Below are positions 19,475 to 28,358 of a stretch of DNA of 64,000 nt, piece by piece (the stretch's first letter is position 1; the number at the start of each line of letters is the position of its first letter). The stretch lies in assembly GCF_900698955.1 (NCBI RefSeq), contig NZ_LR217720.1, forward strand, positions 930,001 through 994,000. Reading direction: 5' to 3'. This stretch comes from Erwinia_E haradaeae_G. GTDB lineage: Bacteria; Pseudomonadota; Gammaproteobacteria; Enterobacterales; Enterobacteriaceae. The translations under genes were made by a program, and so were the position numbers. The notes under the pieces are model-generated. The model did no database searches, was not told where the DNA came from, and was given only the letters and a program-made list of their open reading frames with translations.

Positions 19475-21766
19475 TTAAAATGTTCCTGCTAATCTTAATG
19501 CCAACCTCCAAGTTTGATGACCAGCATTAGTTTTAGTGAGCGACTCCAAGACAGACAATGAAAGATTTTGATTAAAGACATATATAATACCACTCTTTAG
19601 TGTGCGACCAATTTGTGGTGCGTGGCTAGAGCTTCTATTGATAGATAGACCGCTTATATCTGCATCAGAAATCAATGAATTCTCCTTTAAAATATGCTCT
19701 ACCTTAATACCAGATACCAATATAATTGGCTTTAATATCGAAACTCGTATATCAGCTCCTATATCACCTATAATAGTGCTATAATTAATCTTACTGTACG
19801 ATATCGGAAGGTTCATAGTGCGCGCCTCCCTGTAGGACCCACGAGATAATTTATTATAACGCAAACCTGTGTGCCAAAAACATCCAAGATCTTTGTTAAA
19901 AATAGGATGACCACCCCCCCATTCTAGCGAAGAGCTGACTCCGTTAAATGTACTATTACCTTCTCCGTATTCAGTGTTGAAAGACATAGAACGTTGAATG
20001 TCTAGTTTATACTGACTAAATGCAAGCGCTGGGCGAAAATAGAACTCCCCAAATCTCCGCAAAGCATGCCAATCAGCATACAACCCAATACCAACGTTAT
20101 TACCATTAATTTTATGACTTTTGGGTAGAGAGCTAGATAACGGTCGTGTGATAACGCCACCAACAGAAAATACCTCTGTAAGCCCGTATCCTACATTTAC
20201 TATAGGTAGCACATCCTTTGAAATGACGGTCGTAGGATTCGCGTGTATTAACCAACACAAATTATTACCGTTCGCAACACATCCTTGTTGTAAGTGAGTC
20301 AGCGTACTTTGCTGTGCCTTCATTAATGAAAAAGAATCGCTTGCCGTAGCATTAAGAGTAGAGCGAGTATTGGTTACATCGATCATGAATGGTGGGATCA
20401 CAGCAGGATCCTTTACAATCGATGTAGTCTTTTCAGGCGTTATTGATTCTGTGATCATAGTAGGCTTATCAGTAGTTGGATGAGTTACATACCTTGGTAG
20501 TCTCACAATAAATGGGTGTTCGTGTATGGAATCTGACGAAGATGTACCTATAGCCAGTGTACCATCACGCGAGAACCCAAGAATTTCAGAACTCCCAGAA
20601 ACATCACTGTTTAATGTTCCTACATCTATCTTCTGAGCCCATTTCTCACCATACCAAATTATTGCACGACGCATGTAATCATTGTCAATAATATCTGAAC
20701 CGCCACCTGCTAATTTACCATCACTAGACACAGCATAGACCTTAGAAGATCCAGACTTGCTACTATTGGCAGCTTCTAGATCAACTTTATTTTCCCATTT
20801 CGCACCATACCAAATTGTTGCATGAGGATTCTTATCTTCTCCAGCGTAATATCCACCCGCTACCTTTCCATCCTCAGACAGACTAAGCACCTCAGATGAC
20901 TCAGATGGCATAACACCATTGCCAGATGCGTTATCTAAATGAGTCTGCGTCGCCCAGTTTTCACCAGACCAAATAATGCCGTGCACCTCCTCGCCAGAGG
21001 CGGCACTAAAATAACCACCTGCCACTTTCCCATCAGCAGATAATACACTTACTACAGAATGTACAGGGACAGTAGTATGTAAAAGGCCTACGTCAGTTTT
21101 AGTCCCCCAGTTTTCACCAGACCATATCATACCATGAACCTTATGGTATATATTTTCAGTAGAAGAGCCTCCTGCTATTCGCCCATCCGCCGACAGACTA
21201 TTTACTTTCGAAACGATTACATCATCCGGCTTCCATTCATCTAAATTTGTGATCGTTTGCCAATTTTCACCAGACCAAATCACTGCATGCTGTGTATCTG
21301 TCTCAACAGGAGCATTACCGCCTGCTATCTTCCCATCTGCAGAAAAACTGCGCACAGTAGAAAAATACCAGGGACCCACATGACCACCTTTTTTTACAGG
21401 TAAGAATATTTTAGTATCCCAAGCTGGTCCAAACCATATTGTTGCCTGCGTCCACTCACCATCCGTATATATATTCCCTCCAGCTACCTTTCCATCAGAG
21501 GACATATTAAATATACTAGCTTTTATTGGACCACTATTTAGTGGACTAGTAATAGGGGTTTCTGTTGAACTGCCAATCGGTGTGGTTATATGTGTTTTAT
21601 TATCTGCTTTATTATCAGTATAATGGTCGAAATCTAAAACAGATGACGCTGTAACAACGGCATCTACTGTCTTAGTAGAACTGATCAAAAGAAATAAAAT
21701 CCAACATACAGACTGTATGTTTTTGTTATATATGCATATACATATAATGCTGTTAAAAAATTTCAT
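19475..21766 (-). CDS. Autotransporter with HAF-like repeat passenger
   Basis: A predicted type Va secreted outer-membrane protein of 763 residues. From the chosen ATG (21766, AAGGGGG nine bases upstream) the order is: a signal peptide with hydrophobic core ILFLLISS ending near VDA; a passenger of seven repeats; a Pro/Thr-rich linker (about 422-460); and a C-terminal beta-barrel (about 497-763) ending in ...LRLAGTF with the terminal Phe recognised by BAM. Each repeat spans 50-54 residues and starts with S-x-DGK-x-AGG (about 89, 142, 192, 243, 297, 347, 399). Repeats one to six then carry IWxGxxW. The seventh is degenerate (SRDGTLAIG). The repeats resemble HAF-type extracellular repeats and may fold as a beta-propeller; that is inference. 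An in-frame ATG 13 codons upstream (21805) is an alternative start. It has no operon partner and is divergent from metK. Confidence 0.85.
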   Translation of the reverse strand: MKFFNSIICICIYNKNIQSVCWILFLLISSTKTVDAVVTASSVLDFDHYTDNKADNKTHITTPIGSSTETPITSPLNSGPIKASIFNMSSDGKVAGGNIYTDGEWTQATIWFGPAWDTKIFLPVKKGGHVGPWYFSTVRSFSADGKIAGGNAPVETDTQHAVIWSGENWQTITNLDEWKPDDVIVSKVNSLSADGRIAGGSSTENIYHKVHGMIWSGENWGTKTDVGLLHTTVPVHSVVSVLSADGKVAGGYFSAASGEEVHGIIWSGENWATQTHLDNASGNGVMPSESSEVLSLSEDGKVAGGYYAGEDKNPHATIWYGAKWENKVDLEAANSSKSGSSKVYAVSSDGKLAGGGSDIIDNDYMRRAIIWYGEKWAQKIDVGTLNSDVSGSSEILGFSRDGTLAIGTSSSDSIHEHPFIVRLPRYVTHPTTDKPTMITESITPEKTTSIVKDPAVIPPFMIDVTNTRSTLNATASDSFSLMKAQQSTLTHLQQGCVANGNNLCWLIHANPTTVISKDVLPIVNVGYGLTEVFSVGGVITRPLSSSLPKSHKINGNNVGIGLYADWHALRRFGEFYFRPALAFSQYKLDIQRSMSFNTEYGEGNSTFNGVSSSLEWGGGHPIFNKDLGCFWHTGLRYNKLSRGSYREARTMNLPISYSKINYSTIIGDIGADIRVSILKPIILVSGIKVEHILKENSLISDADISGLSINRSSSHAPQIGRTLKSGIIYVFNQNLSLSVLESLTKTNAGHQTWRLALRLAGTF

Positions 21767-21774
21767 ACTAAGTG

Positions 21775-21790
21775 ACCCCCTTGTGGGGAT
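21775..21790 (-). promoter_or_regulatory. Hairpin over the autotransporter ribosome-binding site
   Basis: On the mRNA, AUCCCC, loop ACAA, GGGGGU can form a 6-bp stem (four G-C pairs, one U-G, one A-U). The GGGGG half is the only good Shine-Dalgarno match, nine bases before the chosen ATG. Translation may therefore depend on melting this hairpin. Confidence 0.5.
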
Positions 21791-22068
21791 TATTTTTGCA
21801 CACATAGATAAATTTACTGCATGGATGAATTTATGATTAAAATATCTCTCTCGATAGCTATTTTTTAATAGCCATCACCATATCGATGACTCACAACATT
21901 TTTCACCAACCTCAATTACCAAAATACTCAAAATGATATTATAATATAATCCACTAAATCATAAAATATATTGATGCTGCTGTGAATAAATATATCTTAA
22001 GATAAACACATTACAATATATTTCTACCAATGTATACTTTAGCGTAAATTAAGGCAAAAAAAAGAGAT

Positions 22069-23241
22069 ATGGCTAAACATTTTTTTACATCTGAGTCTGT
22101 GTCGGAAGGGCATCCTGATAAAATTGCCGATCAAATTTCTGATGCAATATTAGATGCAATTCTCATGCAGGATCCCGAAGCCCACGTAGCCTGCGAAACA
22201 TATGTGAAAACAGGTATGGTGATGGTTGGAGGTGAAATTTCTACTAGCGCCTGGGTAGACATCGAAGAAATCACTCGTCAAAGTGTACGCGATATTGGTT
22301 ATATCCATTCTGATATGGGTTTTGATGCAAACTCCTGCGCTGTACTTAATGCTATTGGTAAGCAATCACCAGATATTAATCAGGGTATAAATCGCCTAAA
22401 CCCATTAGAACAAGGAGCTGGCGATCAAGGTCTAATGTTTGGATACGCAACAAATGAAACTGATGTTTTGATGCCAGCTCCCATAACCTATGCACACCGG
22501 TTAGTCCAGCGACAATCTGAAGTCAGAAAAAATGGTTTATTACCATGGTTACGCCCCGATGCAAAAAGTCAAATTACTTTTCAGTACGAAAACAACACGA
22601 TTATCGGTATTGATACCGTCGTACTATCTACCCAACATTCAGAGAATATATCACAAAAAGAACTAAAAGAAGCGGTACTCGAAGAAATTATTAAACCAGT
22701 TCTACCCACTGAATGGATACATACCGGCATTACATACCACATTAACCCAACTGGTCGTTTTGTTATTGGTGGCCCCATGGGCGACTGTGGCCTTACGGGT
22801 CGTAAAATTATAGTTGATACCTATGGAGGTATGGCGCGCCATGGTGGTGGGGCGTTTTCAGGCAAAGACCCCTCAAAAGTTGATCGATCTGCTGCTTATG
22901 CCGCACGATATGTTGCCAAAAACATTATTGCTGCTGGACTAGCTGAAAGATGTGAAATACAAATTTCATATGCAATCGGTGTAGCAGAGCCTACCTCCAT
23001 AATGATAGAAACATTTGGAACAGAAGCGATAGATATTACAAGGTTACACCAGCTTGTACGCGAGTATTTCGACCTCAGGCCCTATGGTATAATCCAAATG
23101 CTAGATCTTCTTCGCCCTATTTATCGTGAAACAGCTACTTATGGCCACTTTGGCCGTGAAAATTTTCCGTGGGAAAAAACAGATAAAGCACTCCAGCTAC
23201 GTGAAGCGGCGGGCTTAAAATCACATGATCAATGTAATTAA
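22069..23241 (+). CDS. metK: S-adenosylmethionine synthetase MetK
   Basis: MetK makes SAM from methionine and ATP, supplying all methyltransferases, including UbiE and CysG in this window. The 390-residue product (384 in E. coli) shows GHPDKIADQ, the ATP-binding GAGDQG and the P-loop-like GGGAFSGKDPSKVDRS. A purine-rich site (AAGAGA) lies close before the ATG. It is divergent from the autotransporter gene across about 260 bp. It is intact throughout with no neighbours of related function. Confidence 0.97.
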   Translation: MAKHFFTSESVSEGHPDKIADQISDAILDAILMQDPEAHVACETYVKTGMVMVGGEISTSAWVDIEEITRQSVRDIGYIHSDMGFDANSCAVLNAIGKQSPDINQGINRLNPLEQGAGDQGLMFGYATNETDVLMPAPITYAHRLVQRQSEVRKNGLLPWLRPDAKSQITFQYENNTIIGIDTVVLSTQHSENISQKELKEAVLEEIIKPVLPTEWIHTGITYHINPTGRFVIGGPMGDCGLTGRKIIVDTYGGMARHGGGAFSGKDPSKVDRSAAYAARYVAKNIIAAGLAERCEIQISYAIGVAEPTSIMIETFGTEAIDITRLHQLVREYFDLRPYGIIQMLDLLRPIYRETATYGHFGRENFPWEKTDKALQLREAAGLKSHDQCN

Positions 23242-23549
23242 TGTATCAAGAAAGATTACAGCATAATATCCTGCTCTATTTTTATATGCACGCATCTCTG
23301 TGCTCTACTAATACCACCGGATCTTTAAATTAACTTCCACAGAACGCTGTTATCTTCTATCACGATGACAAAAAATAGAGTGAATATTTTTATAAGACAC
23401 CGCTGATTGTAATAAATTATTCTATATAGGGACACGCTATTATTTACATGGCTACAATTATTTATACAAAATAAACCCCTTCACTCAGATTCTTAAAAAG
23501 ATTATTCTAATATTTATTTTGTTTTAGTTTTTAATATTTAGGAGAGTAC
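23242..23549. other. Intergenic DNA between metK and pepA
   Basis: About 308 bp, AT-rich. It holds the pepA ribosome-binding site (AGGAGAG) at the right edge; nothing else is recognised. Confidence 0.45.
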
Positions 23550-25082
23550 ATGAAGTTTAGTGTAAAATTTCACAATAACCTAGAAAAACAAAACACCACT
23601 TGCATTGTCGTAGGCATATTTGAATCTCGACGGCTTTCTCTTGCTGCTGAACAATTGGATACAATCAGTAATGGATATATTCGTTCTATACTCCATCGTG
23701 GCGCCGTGCAAGGAAAAATTTGTCAAACCTTGCTATTACATGATGTACCAAATATTCGTTCTAAATGCATTTTGATCATTGGCTGTGGTAAAACCAGTGA
23801 CATGAACATCAAACAATATAAAACAGTTATTGATAAGACTATAAGTACATTAAATGATACAGGCATAGCAGAAGCTATATGTTTTTTAACCGATCTTAAC
23901 GTTCATATTAAAGGATACAGCACCTACTGGAAGGTACGCCACACCGTCGAGGTTTCTCACGAGGCACTTTACAGATTTCATTACCTCAAAAGTAAGAAAG
24001 TTGCACCCCTGCTCTCTTTGCGTAAACTAACACTCAACATCCCTACGCGCCGTGAAATAATAATTGGCGCTAATGCTATGCATCATAGCTTAGCTGTAGT
24101 GGCCGGTATAAAAATAGCAAAAGATCTAAGTAACATGCCGCCAAATATTTGTAATGCCACTTATCTTTCTTTACAAGCTCAACAACTTTCTGAGTTATAT
24201 AGTAATACTATGACTACTTATTCGGTTGGAGAAAAAAAAATGACAGAGTTAGGGATGCATGCCTATCTTGCCGTAGGTCGTTCTTCGCACAATGAATCCC
24301 TAATGTCAGTCATTGAATACCGCGGGCATAAAGATAAAAATGCACGCCCTATTGTTTTTATTGGTAAAGGCGTTACCTTTGACTCTGGTGGAATCTCACT
24401 CAAACCAGCTGAAGGGATGGGTGAAATGAAATATGATATGTGTGGTGCAGCATCTGTATGTGGTATCATGAAAGTGGTTGCTGAACTGCGCTTGCCGCTC
24501 AATATCATTGGTGTTATGGCTGGATGTGAAAATATGCCAGGAGGGTATGCTTATCGCCCAGGGGATGTCATTACTACTATGTCCGGTCAAACAGTAGAAA
24601 TTTTAAATACTGACGCAGAGGGCCGATTGATACTTTGCGATACCTTAACTTATGTTGAACGTTTTAAACCAGAAATAGTGATTGATATAGCAACCTTAAC
24701 CGGTGCTTGTGTTGTTGCACTTGGACATCATCATAGCGGTTTGCTATCGAACTACAATCCACTAGCAAAAGAGTTAATGGTAGCTGCCGAGCAGTCTGGG
24801 GATTACGTCTGGCGCCTTCCAATAACAGAGGACTATCAAAAACAGTTAGAGTCAAATATTGCTGACATGAAAAATATTGGCGGAAAGTATGCTGGAGCTA
24901 TTACTGCCGCCTGCTTCCTTGAGCGCTTCACTCGAAGATATCACTGGGCGCATCTAGACATAGCTGGGACAGCATGGAGATCCACTACAAATAAAGGCGC
25001 TACCGGCCGTCCAGTATCTCTGCTATCTCAGTTTTTAATAAATAGATCTAATTTAAATGAACAGATAGAATCCACTCAATGA
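23550..25082 (+). CDS. pepA: Leucyl aminopeptidase PepA
   Basis: PepA is a cytoplasmic hexameric M17 metallo-aminopeptidase; in E. coli it also binds DNA as an accessory factor of XerCD recombination and a repressor of carAB. The 510-residue product (503 in E. coli) has the metal-site block GKGVTFDSGGISLKPA and the family signature NTDAEGRL (about 352-359). The N-terminal DNA-binding domain is present. It is followed by holC as in E. coli, but valS, the next gene there, is missing from the window. AGGAGAG precedes the ATG. Confidence 0.96.
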   Translation: MKFSVKFHNNLEKQNTTCIVVGIFESRRLSLAAEQLDTISNGYIRSILHRGAVQGKICQTLLLHDVPNIRSKCILIIGCGKTSDMNIKQYKTVIDKTISTLNDTGIAEAICFLTDLNVHIKGYSTYWKVRHTVEVSHEALYRFHYLKSKKVAPLLSLRKLTLNIPTRREIIIGANAMHHSLAVVAGIKIAKDLSNMPPNICNATYLSLQAQQLSELYSNTMTTYSVGEKKMTELGMHAYLAVGRSSHNESLMSVIEYRGHKDKNARPIVFIGKGVTFDSGGISLKPAEGMGEMKYDMCGAASVCGIMKVVAELRLPLNIIGVMAGCENMPGGYAYRPGDVITTMSGQTVEILNTDAEGRLILCDTLTYVERFKPEIVIDIATLTGACVVALGHHHSGLLSNYNPLAKELMVAAEQSGDYVWRLPITEDYQKQLESNIADMKNIGGKYAGAITAACFLERFTRRYHWAHLDIAGTAWRSTTNKGATGRPVSLLSQFLINRSNLNEQIESTQ

Positions 25083-25146
25083 TCCACATTGCTGCATTAG
25101 ATACAAAAACAGAAGGTTAGTATATGATCAATCGCCACTAGATACA

Positions 25147-25168
25147 GGATATGCTTTCTAGCATATCC
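25147..25168 (+). terminator. 8-bp stem-loop between pepA and holC
   Basis: GGATATGC (25147-25154), 6-nt loop, GCATATCC (25161-25168): a perfect stem 64 nt after pepA. It is followed by CCGTCAATTTG rather than a T-run, so it may be a processing or partial attenuation site between the two genes. Confidence 0.45.
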
Positions 25169-25255
25169 CCGTCAATTTGCATAATGTTCATGACACACGT
25201 ATCAAAAAACGCTCTATATAATATTACACTAAATATAATGTGATCTAAAATATCT

Positions 25256-25762
25256 ATGAAACGAGCTACTTTTTATCTGTTATGGTCTAGTACAGCATCT
25301 TACTTGATAGATAACCAAACACAATGGATCTGTAATTTAGTACATGCACAATGGCGTGAGAAAAGAAAAGGCATTCTTGTGGCGTGTCTGGATCAACAAC
25401 AAGCCATCCAATTGGATCAAGCGCTATGGACATGGGCACCTCATACCTTCTTACCACACAACCTTGTAGGACAAGGGCCCACACATGGTGCACCAGTGGA
25501 ACTCATATGGCCCCCACAATGTCCTGATACCTCATATGATTTATTGATTACTCTCTTGCCGCAATGTATAAATTATGCTAGCTCTTTTTCTGAAGTAATA
25601 GACTTCGTACCATTAGCAGAATCATGTAAAGCATTAGCACGCGCGCGATATAAAACATACCGCAACCTCGGTTTTACATTACATACAAAACAGTTACCAA
25701 AGACATGTTTCGATTCAGTAAAAAATACCACTAGAGATCGCTCTTACAACTCACTGTTATAA
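25256..25762 (+). CDS. holC: DNA polymerase III chi subunit HolC
   Basis: HolC joins the clamp loader through HolD and contacts SSB. The 168-residue product aligns with E. coli HolC (147 residues) through MKRATFYLL, the ALW block, FLPHNLVGQGP, GAPVELIWP and ARARYKTYRNLGFTL. E. coli ends just after that last block. Here about 20 extra residues follow (KTCFDSVKNTTRDRSYNSLL), probably read-through past a lost stop. It sits 173 nt after pepA, the conserved neighbour. Confidence 0.93.
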   Translation: MKRATFYLLWSSTASYLIDNQTQWICNLVHAQWREKRKGILVACLDQQQAIQLDQALWTWAPHTFLPHNLVGQGPTHGAPVELIWPPQCPDTSYDLLITLLPQCINYASSFSEVIDFVPLAESCKALARARYKTYRNLGFTLHTKQLPKTCFDSVKNTTRDRSYNSLL

Positions 25763-26043
25763 ACTCTGAGAAACATATAATGAACGACAAAGAATCACTA
25801 CATATCTGGTGTTCAATTTCAGTTTATGCATACACTCTACCTCCTACTTACGTCAAAGAAACATAATGTCTATCTAAAAATCATCTTTATTTATAATATA
25901 TGATATAAACATATCGTATGCCTACATACTATAATAGTACCACCCTTGTCTGTACTATACACAAGGATTAATATAAACATTCTATGCGTAACAGTATTAG
26001 GGAAAATCATACCCCTGTAAAAATTACTAATCGAGATATCCAT

Positions 26044-26715
26044 ATGCAATATCCTATTAATTCCATCTTTCAAACCCTACAGGGAGAGGGTTTTTATACT
26101 GGCGTTCCAGCAATATTTATTCGATTGCAAGGATGCCCAATAGGTTGCGCTTGGTGTGATACCCAATACACTTGGAAGAAGATAGCCAATCTAGAGATAC
26201 CATGGAGAGAAGTGCTATTAAAAACAGAAGAAAACGAGCATTGGGGAATGACCGATGACACTGCAGTACTTAACGCCATAGCTAGCCTAGGCTGGACAGC
26301 TAAACATATCGTGATCACTGGGGGTGAACCATGTTTATACGACCTAAGACCACTAACAATAGCACTGCAATCCGCTGGATTTATATGTCAGATTGAAACT
26401 AGTGGTACGTACACTGTACTCTGTACTGTAGACACATGGGTGACAGTATCCCCCAAGATCAATATGCGCAGTAAATCTAGTATTTTACAACAGGCATTAG
26501 TAAGAGCAGATGAAATTAAACATCCGGTCGCACGTCAACGAGACATAGATGCATTAATTGCTTGTCTGAACATACTTAAGGATCAAAAAAAACGCGTGAT
26601 TTCACTCCAACCTATTAACAATATAGATTCCGCGATACAACTCTGTCTCAAAACCTGTCTGTCTCGAAACTGGCGTCTATCCATTCAGACGCATAAATAT
26701 TTAAATATTTCTTAA
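26044..26715 (+). CDS. queE: QueE, 7-carboxy-7-deazaguanine synthase
   Basis: QueE is a radical-SAM enzyme that contracts the ring of 6-carboxytetrahydropterin to 7-carboxy-7-deazaguanine on the queuosine (preQ0) pathway. Starting at ATG 26044 gives 223 residues, the E. coli length, opening MQYPIN as there. The [4Fe-4S] motif CX3CX2C is at Cys31, Cys35 and Cys38, and GGEP follows. The frame is open 20 codons further upstream without family similarity. Its substrate is made by queD, encoded 480 bp away and convergent. queC, queF, queA and tgt are not in the window. Confidence 0.95.
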   Translation: MQYPINSIFQTLQGEGFYTGVPAIFIRLQGCPIGCAWCDTQYTWKKIANLEIPWREVLLKTEENEHWGMTDDTAVLNAIASLGWTAKHIVITGGEPCLYDLRPLTIALQSAGFICQIETSGTYTVLCTVDTWVTVSPKINMRSKSSILQQALVRADEIKHPVARQRDIDALIACLNILKDQKKRVISLQPINNIDSAIQLCLKTCLSRNWRLSIQTHKYLNIS

Positions 26716-27195
26716 AAATATCAAGTAACCACAAAAACTATGAAAATGCAATACATGCGTTCTTTTGTCCTGGGAATGAATAGTCTCTAGAATAATCTTC
26801 TTAAGATTACTACAATATACAACTATACTATTTATAATAGATGAAAGTATAAATGTATTTAATATTTATACACACTTACCATTCTTATACTTATAGCTAT
26901 AACTTATATCTATAGCAGTATATAAACTAATACCATTCATACACTTTCAAAAAGCTTTTAACAAAAAAATACACCCTCTTTCATCTTCGTAGTCAATTAG
27001 AATGCACGCCCTCCTTCTGGTGGAAATGAATAAGAAAAAGGGCATGCTCATAACCATACATTTTCTACGTAAAAAATACACATACCATTCAAAGAATCGA
27101 AGAGCATGTGTACTATACGATCATACTTCGTTTGAACCTACGCACTCACTGCAAGTAATTATAGAACAAAACACCCCGTGTACCAAAATATGCTT
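26716..27195. other. Intergenic DNA between queE and queD
   Basis: 480 bp between convergent genes. In E. coli several genes lie between these two loci; none is recognisable here. Confidence 0.45.
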
Positions 27196-27555
27196 TTAAG
27201 CTCGATATATACACCCAGAACTGCAAGTTTCTTGTACGATTACAGTACTGAGTGTCGAAAGTGCTGGCTTCACTTTCTGCCAAATCCACGCCGCTAATAC
27301 TTCGCTAGTAGGATTTTCCAGTCCTGCGATTTTATTTAAACAAGAATGGTCTATCTGATCATGTATTGGTTGAAATACCCGCTTGATATCAGCAAAATCT
27401 ACAACCCATCCCGTATAAGGATTTACAACACCAGTCACCTCTAAGCGCACCTTAAAAGAATGCCCATGAAGGTTAGCGCATTGATGGCCCTCAGGTGCGT
27501 TTGGTAAATAATGTGCAGCTTCAAATGTAAAATCTTTAAATAAAGTAATCGCCAT
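27196..27555 (-). CDS. queD: QueD, 6-carboxytetrahydropterin synthase
   Basis: QueD converts dihydroneopterin triphosphate to 6-carboxy-5,6,7,8-tetrahydropterin, the substrate of QueE. The 119-residue product (121 in E. coli) has the zinc ligands His15, His30 and His32 (FEAAH, LHGHSF) and the catalytic Cys26. DFADIK and the C-terminal ETCSSGCIYR are conserved. It is divergent from cysJ, as in E. coli, although the spacer is longer at 800 bp. Confidence 0.96.
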   Translation of the reverse strand: MAITLFKDFTFEAAHYLPNAPEGHQCANLHGHSFKVRLEVTGVVNPYTGWVVDFADIKRVFQPIHDQIDHSCLNKIAGLENPTSEVLAAWIWQKVKPALSTLSTVIVQETCSSGCIYRA

Positions 27556-28358
27556 AAACCTAGTCTTATGTGATATTGAAATCGTACTAAAATAGTGTAA
27601 ACCTTCACAAGAACTACTGATATATTTTTATCGGCTCACTCCTACCTCAAGTTGATTGGATATAATTCGCTATTTAAATACTACTACGAGTACTTGTATG
27701 CTCAAAGGAGGTTGTATGTATACAATATTATATATTATAGCGATAAAATTTTTCTATTAGTATGTATACCATGCAATACAAACTTATACATTGACTACAT
27801 TGACACTTCTATATAAATAAAAACTCTTATTACATACTACACAATATATGCTGCCTATTATGTTATGCAACAGTAATCTATACACTATTATTTGTACTCA
27901 TTCGGCACCATTCTAGATCGAAAATATAAAAACATTCTAAAAGATAACTGTTTGATATCTTTCGGAAATTATATGATTGGGTATAGAAAAATTTCGAAAC
28001 ATACTGCTGCCTATGATGTAATATATAGATAGCAATCATAATTACACAATAAGAATCTTCATGGCATCTAGTATATCGGTATTGCATTTGGACCCTATTA
28101 TAGATTAACCATTATCGCTACCCATAGTCATATGACACTTATCGAATACAGGTCACATCATGAATCTCTTGAGAAGCAGCGTATATAGTAATATTAATTG
28201 AAAGACACAAAAATCATGATGCATGATGTATTCATCGTATGTTTACTGAAAACTGTTTAGTTATTTTTGTTATGAATTAGCACCAACCCGTCTTTCACGG
28301 TTGGCGTACTTACCTTACCCTATTCATATTAATTTCTAACTCGGGAACTGTTGATGTA
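27556..28358. promoter_or_regulatory. queD-cysJ divergent spacer
   Basis: 803 bp must hold the promoters of queD and the cysJIH operon. I cannot place a CysB site with confidence. A bulged stem-loop (CCAACCCGT, loop CTTTC, ACGGTTGG; 28283-28304) lies 55 nt before the cysJ start in its leader. It is GC-richer than its surroundings. Confidence 0.4.
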
